Positions 1-5,728 of a stretch of DNA of 9,247 nucleotides are shown piece after piece (positions within the stretch are counted from its first letter, which is position 1; the number at the start of each line of letters is the position of its first letter). The DNA comes from Hathewaya proteolytica DSM 3090. GTDB taxonomy: Bacteria; Bacillota; Clostridia; Clostridiales; Clostridiaceae. The DNA is taken from the NCBI RefSeq assembly GCF_900142225.1, contig NZ_FRAD01000039.1:1-9247 (forward strand), read 5' to 3'. The translations under genes were made by a program, and so were the position numbers. The notes under the pieces are model-generated. The model did not search any database, had not been told where the DNA came from, and saw nothing but the letters and a program-made list of their open reading frames with translations.

Positions 1-100
1 TAAAGGTAACACCCCTTCCCATTCCGAACAGGACGGTTAAGCTTTATAGCGCTGATGGTACTTCAGGGGAGGCCCTGCGGGAGAGTAAGACGTTGCCAGG
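1..100 (+). rRNA. rrf: 5S ribosomal RNA, 3' part (5' end outside window)
   Basis: This is the 3' portion of a 5S rRNA. The stretch from AAGGTAACACCCCTTCCC through CCGAACAGG, GCGCTGATGGTACT and GGGAGAGTA to the terminal CCAGG is the typical clostridial 5S sequence. The first roughly 15-20 nt, which would pair with the terminal CCAGG, lie left of the window. The 3' end is placed at CCAGG (96-100) and could extend by one or two bases. It is the last rRNA of an operon whose 16S and 23S genes are not in view. A tRNA follows after 6 nt. Confidence 0.95.
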
Positions 101-106
101 TTATAT

Positions 107-182
107 GATTTACTAGCTCAGTCGGTAGAGCACATGACTTTTAATCATGGTGTCCGGGGTTCGATTCCCCGGTAGATCACCA
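107..182 (+). tRNA. tRNA-Lys (anticodon UUU)
   Basis: A complete 76-nt cloverleaf. The acceptor stem pairs 107-113 with 172-178 (one G-U), the D stem is GCTC/GAGC (116-119/128-131), and the anticodon stem is 133-137/145-149 around loop CTTTTAA with anticodon TTT at 140-142. The T stem is CGGGG/CCCCG (155-159/167-171) with loop TTCGATT. The discriminator is A179 and the CCA end (180-182) is encoded. The gene sits 6 nt after 5S and before a terminator, so it is expected to be the last gene of the rRNA operon transcript. Confidence 0.97.
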
Positions 183-216
183 AAAGCATTCACATTATAT
201 TGTGGATGCTTTTTTT
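183..216 (+). terminator. Rho-independent terminator of the upstream rRNA-tRNA operon
   Basis: A 12-bp hairpin (183-194 pairing with 201-212, one G-U, 6-nt loop) runs straight into a T tract ending at 216. It begins directly after the CCA of tRNA-Lys, so it ends the rRNA operon transcript and separates it from mgtE. Confidence 0.92.
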
Positions 217-262
217 GTATAAGATAATGTAATTATTACAAAAAATTGTATTGTATACTTTT

Positions 263-282
263 CACACTATGTGTGGTATAAT
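263..282 (+). promoter_or_regulatory. Extended -10 promoter of mgtE with an overlapping palindrome
   Basis: TGGTATAAT (274-282) is a consensus extended -10 element. No good -35 hexamer lies 16-18 bases upstream. Just upstream, partly overlapping the TG of the element, is a perfect inverted repeat CACAC-TAT-GTGTG (263-275), in the position where a repressor would block RNA polymerase. The predicted transcription start is near 289, giving an mgtE leader of about 95 nt. The promoter is well supported; an operator role for the palindrome is inference. Confidence 0.65.
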
Positions 283-288
283 AATATG

Positions 289-383
289 TAAAACTAATTT
301 AAAAGGTGGTGAGGAAATGGACGCTGGAGCCAGTTATCCTTCGGGAGAAAATTACAACTTAATATTTGAATGGAGGAGATACT
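289..383 (+). promoter_or_regulatory. mgtE 5' leader with overlapping upstream ORF
   Basis: The leader between the predicted mgtE start of transcription and its ATG contains its own translation start: AAGGTGG (303-309) and GAGG (311-314) precede ATG 317. That reading frame runs 60 codons to a stop at 497-499, passing through the mgtE ribosome binding site and about 116 nt into mgtE in another frame. Small local folds are possible: CTG/CAG at 324-333, and a UCC-UUCG-GGA tetraloop hairpin at 337-346. It lacks the conserved GTTAGGTGAGGCTCC start of the M-box Mg2+ riboswitch and is shorter than that RNA. The uORF peptide begins MDAGASYPSGEN and becomes basic downstream; I do not recognise it. A regulatory role is inference from position. 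Confidence 0.4.
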
Positions 384-1715
384 ATGAACAAATACGAAAT
401 AATAGAGCTTCTAGGTGGAAGAGAGTTCAAAGGCGCAAAGGAAGTTTTAGAACAGATGAATGTAGTGGACATTGCCTCGTTATTGGGAGAATTAGATGAT
501 AAGGAAAGTGTTCAGGTATTTAGACTAATCAAGAAAGAAACTGCTGCACAGGTGTTTACCTACATGGATAACTTTAGACAGTCAGAACTAGTAAAAATGT
601 TGACTCAGGATGAGGTAACAAGTATAATTGCGGATATGTTTATAGACGATGCCGTGGACTTTTTAGAAGACTTACCTGCAAATGTTGTAAATAGAATTCT
701 TGATAATATAGACAAAACCAAGAGAGAGTCTATTAATAAACTACTAAATTATCCAGAGGACAGTGCAGGTAGCATTATGACTACTGAGTATGTGGATATA
801 AGGCAAAACATGACGGTAAAGGAATCTATGGTTCACATAAAGCAGGTTGGCATAGATAAAGAAACCATTTATACATGCTATGTACTGGAAAAAAGAAGAC
901 TTATTGGTATTGTCGAAGCTAAGGATTTGTTAGTGTCGGATGATGATGTTCTCATAAAGGATATTATGAAAACTAACTTTAAATATGTAAATACTCATTC
1001 TGACCAAGAGGAAGTTGGTAAACTATTTGCAAAGTACTCATTGTTAGCTATGCCTGTACTAGACCTTGATGGTTTTATGGTGGGAATTGTAACTGTAGAT
1101 GATGCCGTTGATGTTATCGTTGAAGAAGCTACGGAAGATATGACTGTTATGGCAGCTATGACGCCAAGCGAAGATAATTACTTTAATACGTCTGTTTTTC
1201 AACATGCAAAGCATAGAATATTGTGGTTGCTGATTTTAATGTTATCAGCTACATTTACGGGAATGATTATAACCAAGTATGAAGGAGCATTTCAAGTTGT
1301 ACCTCTACTAGTATCCTTTATACCAATGCTTATGGATACAGGTGGTAACTGCGGATCTCAAAGCTCCACACTTGTTATAAGAGGAATTGCTTTAGAAGAA
1401 ATTGAATTTAAAGATATATTTAAGGTTGTATATAAAGAATTTAGAATTTCTATTCTAGTAGGTATGGCACTTGCTGTGGCTAATGGAATAAGAATTTTAA
1501 TTATGTACAAAGACATAAAATTGGCATGTGTGGTAGGAATTTCACTAACTGCTACAGTTATAATATCAAAATTTATTGGAGGGGTGCTTCCCTTGGTGGC
1601 AAAGAAACTTAAGCTTGACCCGGCTATCATGGCAGCTCCGCTAATAACAACCCTTGTAGATACATGTTCTATAGTCATATACTTCTTTGTTGCTACGAGA
1701 GTATTTAATTTATAA
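384..1715 (+). CDS. mgtE: MgtE-type magnesium transporter
   Basis: A 443-residue Mg2+ channel/transporter of the MgtE (SLC41-like) family, located in the cell membrane. The order is an N-terminal helical MgtE_N domain (about 20-120), two CBS domains (about 130-190 and 195-250), a linking helix, and a C-terminal membrane domain with five predicted helices (about 278-297, 303-335, 353-373, 378-403, 415-438). The family signature PMLMDTGGNCGSQSS is at about 314-328. The last helix carries MAAPLITTLVD, whose Asp425 lies where the pore Asp of Thermus MgtE is expected. In the family, the cytosolic domains sense Mg2+ and close the pore when it is plentiful. Start: ATG 384 follows GGAGGAG (372-378) with 5 nt spacing; an in-frame TTG at 366 would leave that site inside the gene and is rejected. 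Length is normal for the family. Transcription is probably from the extended -10 at 274-282. No terminator is seen before the next gene 62 nt downstream. Confidence 0.96.
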   Translation: MNKYEIIELLGGREFKGAKEVLEQMNVVDIASLLGELDDKESVQVFRLIKKETAAQVFTYMDNFRQSELVKMLTQDEVTSIIADMFIDDAVDFLEDLPANVVNRILDNIDKTKRESINKLLNYPEDSAGSIMTTEYVDIRQNMTVKESMVHIKQVGIDKETIYTCYVLEKRRLIGIVEAKDLLVSDDDVLIKDIMKTNFKYVNTHSDQEEVGKLFAKYSLLAMPVLDLDGFMVGIVTVDDAVDVIVEEATEDMTVMAAMTPSEDNYFNTSVFQHAKHRILWLLILMLSATFTGMIITKYEGAFQVVPLLVSFIPMLMDTGGNCGSQSSTLVIRGIALEEIEFKDIFKVVYKEFRISILVGMALAVANGIRILIMYKDIKLACVVGISLTATVIISKFIGGVLPLVAKKLKLDPAIMAAPLITTLVDTCSIVIYFFVATRVFNL

Positions 1716-1777
1716 AAAGTTTAGCTTTAGGTGGATATTTAATTTCATCTTATAAACCACGAAAATGAGGTGATAAT

Positions 1778-2209
1778 ATGTTGGGGAATATTTCATTCAT
1801 TATAACTTTAATCTGTTTTGTCATAGGGATTGCTTTTATTGTGAACAATCTTAAAAAACGAAAAATTGACAATGGGAAAATGTGGCTCTTGGTTATGTGT
1901 TGCATTGTATCCGCAATTATGATGACAGCAGCGACGTCCCTAAATCAATGCGCATCTGCCATTGAAATTCTCACCTATGAATTGGACCAAGATTTTTATA
2001 AAGATGAAAAATCAAGGCAGGAAAAAAATGCTGAGCTTCAAGAGGCCAAAAAAGGCATAAAGGTGGCTATAGCAGGAATCGCAATAACATTGTCCTCATT
2101 GTGTATAATAGAAGTAGCGCAGAATAGAGCCGTTATAAAAAAAGAAGCAGAGCTAAGGGCAGAAAACGCTTTGCATGCAAAGTGGGACTTTAAAGAATTA
2201 AACAAATGA
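1778..2209 (+). CDS. small three-helix membrane protein, unknown function (paralogue A)
   Basis: 143 residues, not recognised as a named family. Three hydrophobic helices are visible at about 4-23, 36-54 and 95-113. KKRK follows helix 1 and a charged tail (KKEAEL onward) follows helix 3. By the positive-inside rule the N-terminus is outside, the 54-94 loop (rich in D, E, K and Q, likely helical) is extracytoplasmic, and the roughly 30-residue tail is cytoplasmic. Start: ATG 1778 with a near-perfect GAGGTGA site (1767-1773). It follows mgtE by 62 nt with no terminator, so co-transcription with mgtE is possible; a clear terminator follows at 2241. It resembles the next gene: both have LKxxxxDxGK after helix 1 (residues 25-34 here) and KWxxKEL near the C-terminus (135-141 here). 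It is a real gene by its start site, reading frame and paralogy; its function is unknown. Confidence 0.8.
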   Translation: MLGNISFIITLICFVIGIAFIVNNLKKRKIDNGKMWLLVMCCIVSAIMMTAATSLNQCASAIEILTYELDQDFYKDEKSRQEKNAELQEAKKGIKVAIAGIAITLSSLCIIEVAQNRAVIKKEAELRAENALHAKWDFKELNK

Positions 2210-2240
2210 ACAAAATTCTTATCTTAAGATAAAATATTGA

Positions 2241-2286
2241 AAAGCGTTTTAGACTTGTATGTTTACATGGTTTAAAACGCTTTTTA
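2241..2286 (+). terminator. Rho-independent terminator after paralogue A
   Basis: AAAGCGTTTTA (2241-2251) pairs perfectly with TAAAACGCTTT (2273-2283) over 11 bp, with a 21-nt loop, and the T run continues to 2285. It closes the transcript carrying paralogue A, and mgtE if the two are co-transcribed. Confidence 0.85.
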
Positions 2287-2327
2287 AATTACATGTAATA
2301 TTTTTGTAATTCTTTTTGTTTTCTAGA

Positions 2328-2339
2328 TGGTATTATAAT
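2328..2339 (+). promoter_or_regulatory. Probable extended -10 promoter for the second and third membrane proteins
   Basis: TGGTATTATAAT (2328-2339) offers an extended -10 (TGG-TATTAT) or a shifted TATAAT. It lies between the terminator at 2241-2286 and the GTG start at 2387. No convincing -35 is spaced 16-18 bases upstream; TTGTAA at 2304-2309 is too far away. A promoter is needed here because of the upstream terminator. Confidence 0.5.
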
Positions 2340-2386
2340 TATAAATATAAAAAAATTAAATACAATTAAGAATAAGGGGTGATTTT

Positions 2387-2842
2387 GTGGGAAATCTGTG
2401 GGTTATAATTTCAATGCTAGGTGGTATTTTGGGTGTTAGTCTATTGATTATGACTTTAAAAAGTGGTGCAACAGATATAGGAAAAAATAAAAGTGTTGTA
2501 ATTATTATTGGTATGGTGGTATTAATAATGCTGTTCAGCGTTCAGATATTTACCTATGGACAAAATATAACGGATATCGCCAACGAGCAAAAATCTTGGG
2601 TAAAAGTTTTAAGTGATTCAGCTATGAAGGAGTATGAGAATAAGAAATTGCAAAGTACTTTTATATGTGTCGAGGGTTTAACTGCAATAGTAGTTCTATT
2701 TTTAAGTGGCCAGCAGATCTTATATGTTATTAAATTAAAACGTCAGGAACAGAGCATATTAAAATCAAAGTCAAAGTGGAAACTAAAGGAATTGGGATCA
2801 AATTTGACCTATATTGACGAGCTTCTGAAAAAAGTACAGTAA
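2387..2842 (+). CDS. small three-helix membrane protein, unknown function (paralogue B)
   Basis: 151 residues, function not recognised. Predicted helices are at about 4-23, 36-55 and 92-115, with a mixed-charge loop of about 37 residues between helices 2 and 3 and a basic C-terminal tail (KLKRQEQ to the end). The layout matches paralogue A closely: a GN near the N-terminus, LKxxxxDxGK at 24-33 with the same internal spacing, and KWxxKEL at 130-136. The start codon is GTG (2387), chosen because AAGGGGTGAT (2374-2383) precedes it directly. It is followed after 33 nt by paralogue C with no terminator between, so B and C are probably one transcript. No catalytic motif or cysteine pair is seen. 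It could be a receptor, an accessory subunit or a membrane-stress protein; the sequence does not decide. Confidence 0.8.
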   Translation: MGNLWVIISMLGGILGVSLLIMTLKSGATDIGKNKSVVIIIGMVVLIMLFSVQIFTYGQNITDIANEQKSWVKVLSDSAMKEYENKKLQSTFICVEGLTAIVVLFLSGQQILYVIKLKRQEQSILKSKSKWKLKELGSNLTYIDELLKKVQ

Positions 2843-2875
2843 TATAAATACGCTCATGATGATGAGGAGGAAAAT

Positions 2876-3295
2876 ATGAAAGCTTTAATTATAATAATTG
2901 TCACAGCAATTTTAGTTGTTGTCTTTGGATCAATTATATATTTGTTTAAAAATAAAATGTTCGCCAAAATAAAAACCTATAGCACAGCCATTTTGATATG
3001 TGGTTTTTTGATAAGCTGTACCCTTCCACTGTATTCATTATACGGCTTTAAAGAAATAGATAAAATTGAAGAAAGGATCCCTAAATACACTGAAATGCAG
3101 TATAGGTCCAAATTTGAGGATGAAGGAAAAATTAAAGTTAAACAATTTACCATTTTACGCGTGAACTTTATTAACATTATTATACTAGTTTGCACGGTTC
3201 AATATATTTATACCTTAAAATTTAGCATTAGAATCAAGGAGCTTGAGAAGGACAAGAGGTCAAAGGAAGCTGAGCTTTTGCCACAAAAGTCTTGA
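2876..3295 (+). CDS. small three-helix membrane protein, unknown function (paralogue C)
   Basis: 139 residues, unrecognised family. Predicted helices are at about 3-24, 35-55 and 96-115. The 40-residue extracytoplasmic loop is charged (KEIDKIEERIPKY onward), and the C-terminal cytoplasmic tail is highly charged (KELEKDKRSKEAEL). It keeps the architecture of A and B but is more diverged: it shares KEAEL in the tail with A (130-134 here, 122-126 in A) and lacks the LKxxxxDxGK motif. Start: ATG 2876 with a strong GAGGAGG site (2864-2870). It is the last gene of the B-C unit, closed by the hairpin at 3334-3374. Confidence 0.8.
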   Translation: MKALIIIIVTAILVVVFGSIIYLFKNKMFAKIKTYSTAILICGFLISCTLPLYSLYGFKEIDKIEERIPKYTEMQYRSKFEDEGKIKVKQFTILRVNFINIIILVCTVQYIYTLKFSIRIKELEKDKRSKEAELLPQKS

Positions 3296-3333
3296 ATATA
3301 ATTTTAAGTAAATGTTAAAAGGCATTTCCACAC

Positions 3334-3374
3334 AGACGGTTTAGTTTCTTTAATTGAAATTACACCGTCTTTTT
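3334..3374 (+). terminator. Rho-independent terminator after paralogue C
   Basis: AGACGGT (3334-3340) pairs with ACCGTCT (3364-3370), with a second stem inside (GTTTC 3344-3348 with GAAAT 3356-3360), followed by TTTTGT. It lies between the convergent paralogue C and sirtuin genes. On the - strand no clear T run follows the hairpin, so it is confidently a terminator only for the + strand. Confidence 0.8.
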
Positions 3375-3385
3375 GTATTTATTAT

Positions 3386-4126
3386 CTATAATAAATTTTC
3401 TACAGCTGCTTTCAATATATTTCCTATGGAGTCGTGTATTGCAAGAGTGGCTCTTCTATTCGCAGAGGTAATGCTTTTGTTTATGAGGACTAGATTTTTA
3501 CCTCTAAAGTAGTCCACAAGACTTGCTGCTGGATATACCACAAGGGATGTTCCACCAATAATCAATGTATCTGCTTCAGAGATAGCTTTAATCGCACTGG
3601 TTAGGATATTCATGTTTAGCCCTTCCTCATACAAAACAACATCTGGTTTTACTTTTCCACCACATTTTGTGCATAAAGGTACTCCATGAGATGATAAAAT
3701 AAACTTCATATCATAGAAAGCACCACATTTCATGCAATAATTTCTTTTAACAGAGCCATGAAGTTCGTAGACTTTTTGTGAACCTGCGTCTTGATGGAGA
3801 CCATCTATGTTTTGTGTAATGACTGCTTTGAGTTTGCCCATCTTCTCTAATATAGCTAGAGCTTTGTGTGCATCGTTAGGTTTGGCTTCTGGGTATACAA
3901 GCTTAGTCTTATAAAACTGAAAGAATTCTTCTTCATAATCCATAAAAAAAGTATGAGATACAAGTTGTTCTGGGGTAAAATTAAGGTTTAGTTTTTCATT
4001 ATACAGTCCGTTAGAGCTTCTAAAATCAGGTATGCCAGATTCGGTAGAAACCCCGGCACCACCAAAAAATACTATGTTATTACTTTCTCTCAATATTTCA
4101 GTTAGCTTTTCTATCTCTTTTTTCAA
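3386..4126 (-). CDS. NAD-dependent protein deacylase, Sir2 family
   Basis: A 246-residue single-domain bacterial sirtuin, usual length. It should remove acetyl (or related acyl) groups from lysines while cleaving NAD+ to nicotinamide and O-acyl-ADP-ribose, in the cytoplasm. All family motifs are present: the NAD loop GAGVSTESGIPDFRS (23-37), TQNIDGLHQDAG (104-115), the catalytic His123 in ELHGS, four zinc cysteines (C131, C134, C152, C155), the ribose/NAD motif GGTSLVVYPAA (191-201), and INKS (215-218). The Tyr/Arg pair typical of CobB-type desuccinylases is not seen after PDFRS, which favours deacetylase activity (inference). The start codon is TTG: TAGGAGATGA (4131-4140) precedes it and no better in-frame start is present. 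It has its own likely promoter and lies in the same direction as the antiporter upstream but after that gene's terminator. Confidence 0.95.
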   Translation of the reverse strand: MKKEIEKLTEILRESNNIVFFGGAGVSTESGIPDFRSSNGLYNEKLNLNFTPEQLVSHTFFMDYEEEFFQFYKTKLVYPEAKPNDAHKALAILEKMGKLKAVITQNIDGLHQDAGSQKVYELHGSVKRNYCMKCGAFYDMKFILSSHGVPLCTKCGGKVKPDVVLYEEGLNMNILTSAIKAISEADTLIIGGTSLVVYPAASLVDYFRGKNLVLINKSITSANRRATLAIHDSIGNILKAAVENLL

Positions 4127-4144
4127 TTTATCATCTCCTATTAC

Positions 4145-4175
4145 ATTATAATTCTATTATGGCACATAAGTTCAA
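4145..4175 (-). promoter_or_regulatory. Probable promoter of the sirtuin gene
   Basis: On the - strand, TTGAAC (4170-4175) and TATAAT (4145-4150) are separated by 19 bases, slightly long; TTATAA one base upstream gives 18. The -10 lies only a few bases before the ribosome binding site, so the leader is short. The -35 overlaps the T tract of the antiporter terminator, consistent with a separate transcript. Confidence 0.5.
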
Positions 4176-4252
4176 AAAAATAAAATTATAAACAGAATTC
4201 TTAGTTTCACGTGGAGTTTTAACCCCACGTGAAGGTCAGAATTCTGTTTATA
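4174..4252 (-). terminator. Large two-part terminator hairpin after the antiporter gene
   Basis: Outer arms of 15 bp (4187-4201 with 4238-4252) are perfect complements. After a 4+4 nt internal loop, an inner stem TTCACGTGG/CCACGTGAA (4206-4214 with 4225-4233) closes a 10-nt loop. Reading leftward, the stem is followed by an ATTTTATTTTTTT tract (4174-4186). The outer arm covers the antiporter's TAA stop. It is much larger than the other terminators here. Confidence 0.85.
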
Positions 4253-5486
4253 CATTAGCTACTTTTTCTTTTTCCATGGCCTTTGCTTTTTCTTCGTTTT
4301 CCCTTACATCCTTAAAAGCACGGCTATAACTAAGTTTCAATAATATTGGTGTTATAAGCGTAGTAACTATAACTACGATAATAACAGCTCCAAAATAATT
4401 CGGATCCATAAGCCCTAAAGGAACTCCTTTATTTGCCACAATAAGTGCTACCTCACCTCTGGAAATCATTCCTACGCCGATTCGTAAAGATTCTGGTCCT
4501 GTATAGTGGCACAACTTTGCACCTATTCCGCAACCAACTATTTTAGTCAAAATGGCCACAAGTAGAAGTAAAACAGTGAACCAAACAATTGTAGAATTCA
4601 TGCCGGAAACTGAAGTTTTTATTCCTATGCTAGCAAAGAATATTGGTGAGAATAGTAAGGCCGAAAGGATGTCTACTTTCTCTCTAATGTATTCATATTG
4701 AACGGTATTAGAAATAATAACGCCAGCTATATATGCACCAGTGATATCTGCTACCCCAAAGAAGTTTTCAGCAATGAATGCCATGATTAAGCAGAACGCA
4801 AAAGCGTATATGGAAACTCTTTGCTTTCTTCCATGTCTCTTGCAATAAGCATTAAATAGTTTTCTAAACAAATACCCACCTGCAAAGCAAAGTGCAAAAA
4901 ATATTGTAAGGGTGAGCAATAAATTCAGAATATTTACGGAACCTTCTGCCATGCTTGTGATAATGGTGAGAAGGATTATTCCAAGGATGTCATCTATGAT
5001 AGCGGCACCCATAATGGATGTACCTGATTTCGTTTTTAACTTACCTAGCTCCATCAGCGTTTCTACGGTAATACTAACTGAGGTGGCTGTTAAAATTACA
5101 CCAATGAACATGTTTTTTAGAAATGTTTTGGAGTAAATATCAAAAGCCCCAGTGGGGTTGAATAGGGAGGCTACAAGAAAACCGCCAATCAATGGAACGA
5201 TAACTCCAATAAGGGCGATAACTAAAGATGCCTTTCCACACTTCTTTAGTTCCTTAATGTCGGTATTGAGTCCGGCTGTAAACATAAGTAGAATTACCCC
5301 AAGTTCAGACATTTTAACAATAAAATCTGATTCATGAACGATGTTGAGTATAGAAGGTCCCAAAATCAATCCAGCGATAAGAGCTCCAACAACCTGAGGC
5401 ATTTTTATTTTCCTGCTGCCTATGCCTAGAATTTTGGTGCTCAGAAGAATAATGGCTAAATCCAATAAAAAATGTGTAGATAACAT
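4248..5486 (-). CDS. cation/proton antiporter, CPA2 (KefB/NapA-like) family
   Basis: A 412-residue integral membrane exchanger (Na_H_Exchanger fold) predicted to swap H+ for Na+ or K+ across the cell membrane. About 12-13 hydrophobic helices span residues 5-385. CPA2 hallmarks are present: MPQVVGALIAGLILGP (29-44), ELGVILLMFTAGL (61-73), the discontinuous-helix region TATSVSITVETLMELG (133-148), the ion-binding Asp pair in AAIIDDILG (165-166), ITGAYIAGVIIS (248-259), a Lys in ILTKIVG (about 315), and SRGEVALIVANKG (342-354). The C-terminal 25 residues are a charged cytoplasmic tail; there is no RCK/TrkA domain as in full KefB/KefC. Start: ATG 5486 with AAGGAAG upstream. A longer frame begins at 5564, but that codon sits at the predicted transcription start and has no ribosome site. 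The ion specificity cannot be read from the sequence. Confidence 0.93.
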   Translation of the reverse strand: MLSTHFLLDLAIILLSTKILGIGSRKIKMPQVVGALIAGLILGPSILNIVHESDFIVKMSELGVILLMFTAGLNTDIKELKKCGKASLVIALIGVIVPLIGGFLVASLFNPTGAFDIYSKTFLKNMFIGVILTATSVSITVETLMELGKLKTKSGTSIMGAAIIDDILGIILLTIITSMAEGSVNILNLLLTLTIFFALCFAGGYLFRKLFNAYCKRHGRKQRVSIYAFAFCLIMAFIAENFFGVADITGAYIAGVIISNTVQYEYIREKVDILSALLFSPIFFASIGIKTSVSGMNSTIVWFTVLLLLVAILTKIVGCGIGAKLCHYTGPESLRIGVGMISRGEVALIVANKGVPLGLMDPNYFGAVIIVVIVTTLITPILLKLSYSRAFKDVRENEEKAKAMEKEKVANV

Positions 5487-5570
5487 TTTAAACACTTCCT
5501 TATGATGTTTGTTTATCCTATGGATAATTTTATATATACAAAAAATGCATTTTGTATTGTGCAAGATTGA

Positions 5571-5599
5571 ATTATAGCACTGAGAAATATAAAATTCAA
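5571..5599 (-). promoter_or_regulatory. Promoter of the antiporter gene
   Basis: On the - strand, TTGAAT (5594-5599) and TATAAT (5571-5576) are separated by exactly 17 bases, and TGC precedes the -10 (extended -10). Transcription should begin near 5564, giving a leader of about 78 nt before ATG 5486. This is one of the two best-formed sigma-A-type promoters in the window. Confidence 0.8.
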
Positions 5600-5678
5600 T
5601 AAGAAAATAATCGCAAACGGAATAAATTCACAAATAAATAATAAACTCACAAAGAAATAATATTTTCAGACATACATA

Positions 5679-5687
5679 TGTTATAAT
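5679..5687 (+). promoter_or_regulatory. Extended -10 promoter of the phosphoesterase gene
   Basis: TGTTATAAT (5679-5687) is an extended -10 with no recognisable -35. Transcription would begin near 5694, which excludes the in-frame ATG at 5690 as a start for this transcript. The stretch from 5600 to 5678 upstream is very AT-rich and holds no gene. Confidence 0.5.
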
Positions 5688-5728
5688 ATATGTATATTAT
5701 GGAAATCAAATATTGCAGATGGGAGACG

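Noticed and set aside
289..383. M-box (ykoK) Mg2+ riboswitch upstream of mgtE
   Set aside because: GGTGAGG occurs, but the rest of the conserved M-box core is absent and the leader is too short for the RNA, which is about 165 nt.
366..383. TTG start of mgtE six codons upstream
   Set aside because: It would place the strong GGAGGAG ribosome site inside the gene; ATG 384 is correctly spaced from it.
1358..1678. 106-codon - strand frame antisense to mgtE
   Set aside because: It lies wholly inside the conserved membrane domain of mgtE and has no ribosome site; it is a shadow frame.
5487..5564. 26-residue N-terminal extension of the antiporter
   Set aside because: The ATG at 5564 coincides with the predicted transcription start and has no ribosome site, whereas ATG 5486 has AAGGAAG upstream and fits the family N-terminus.
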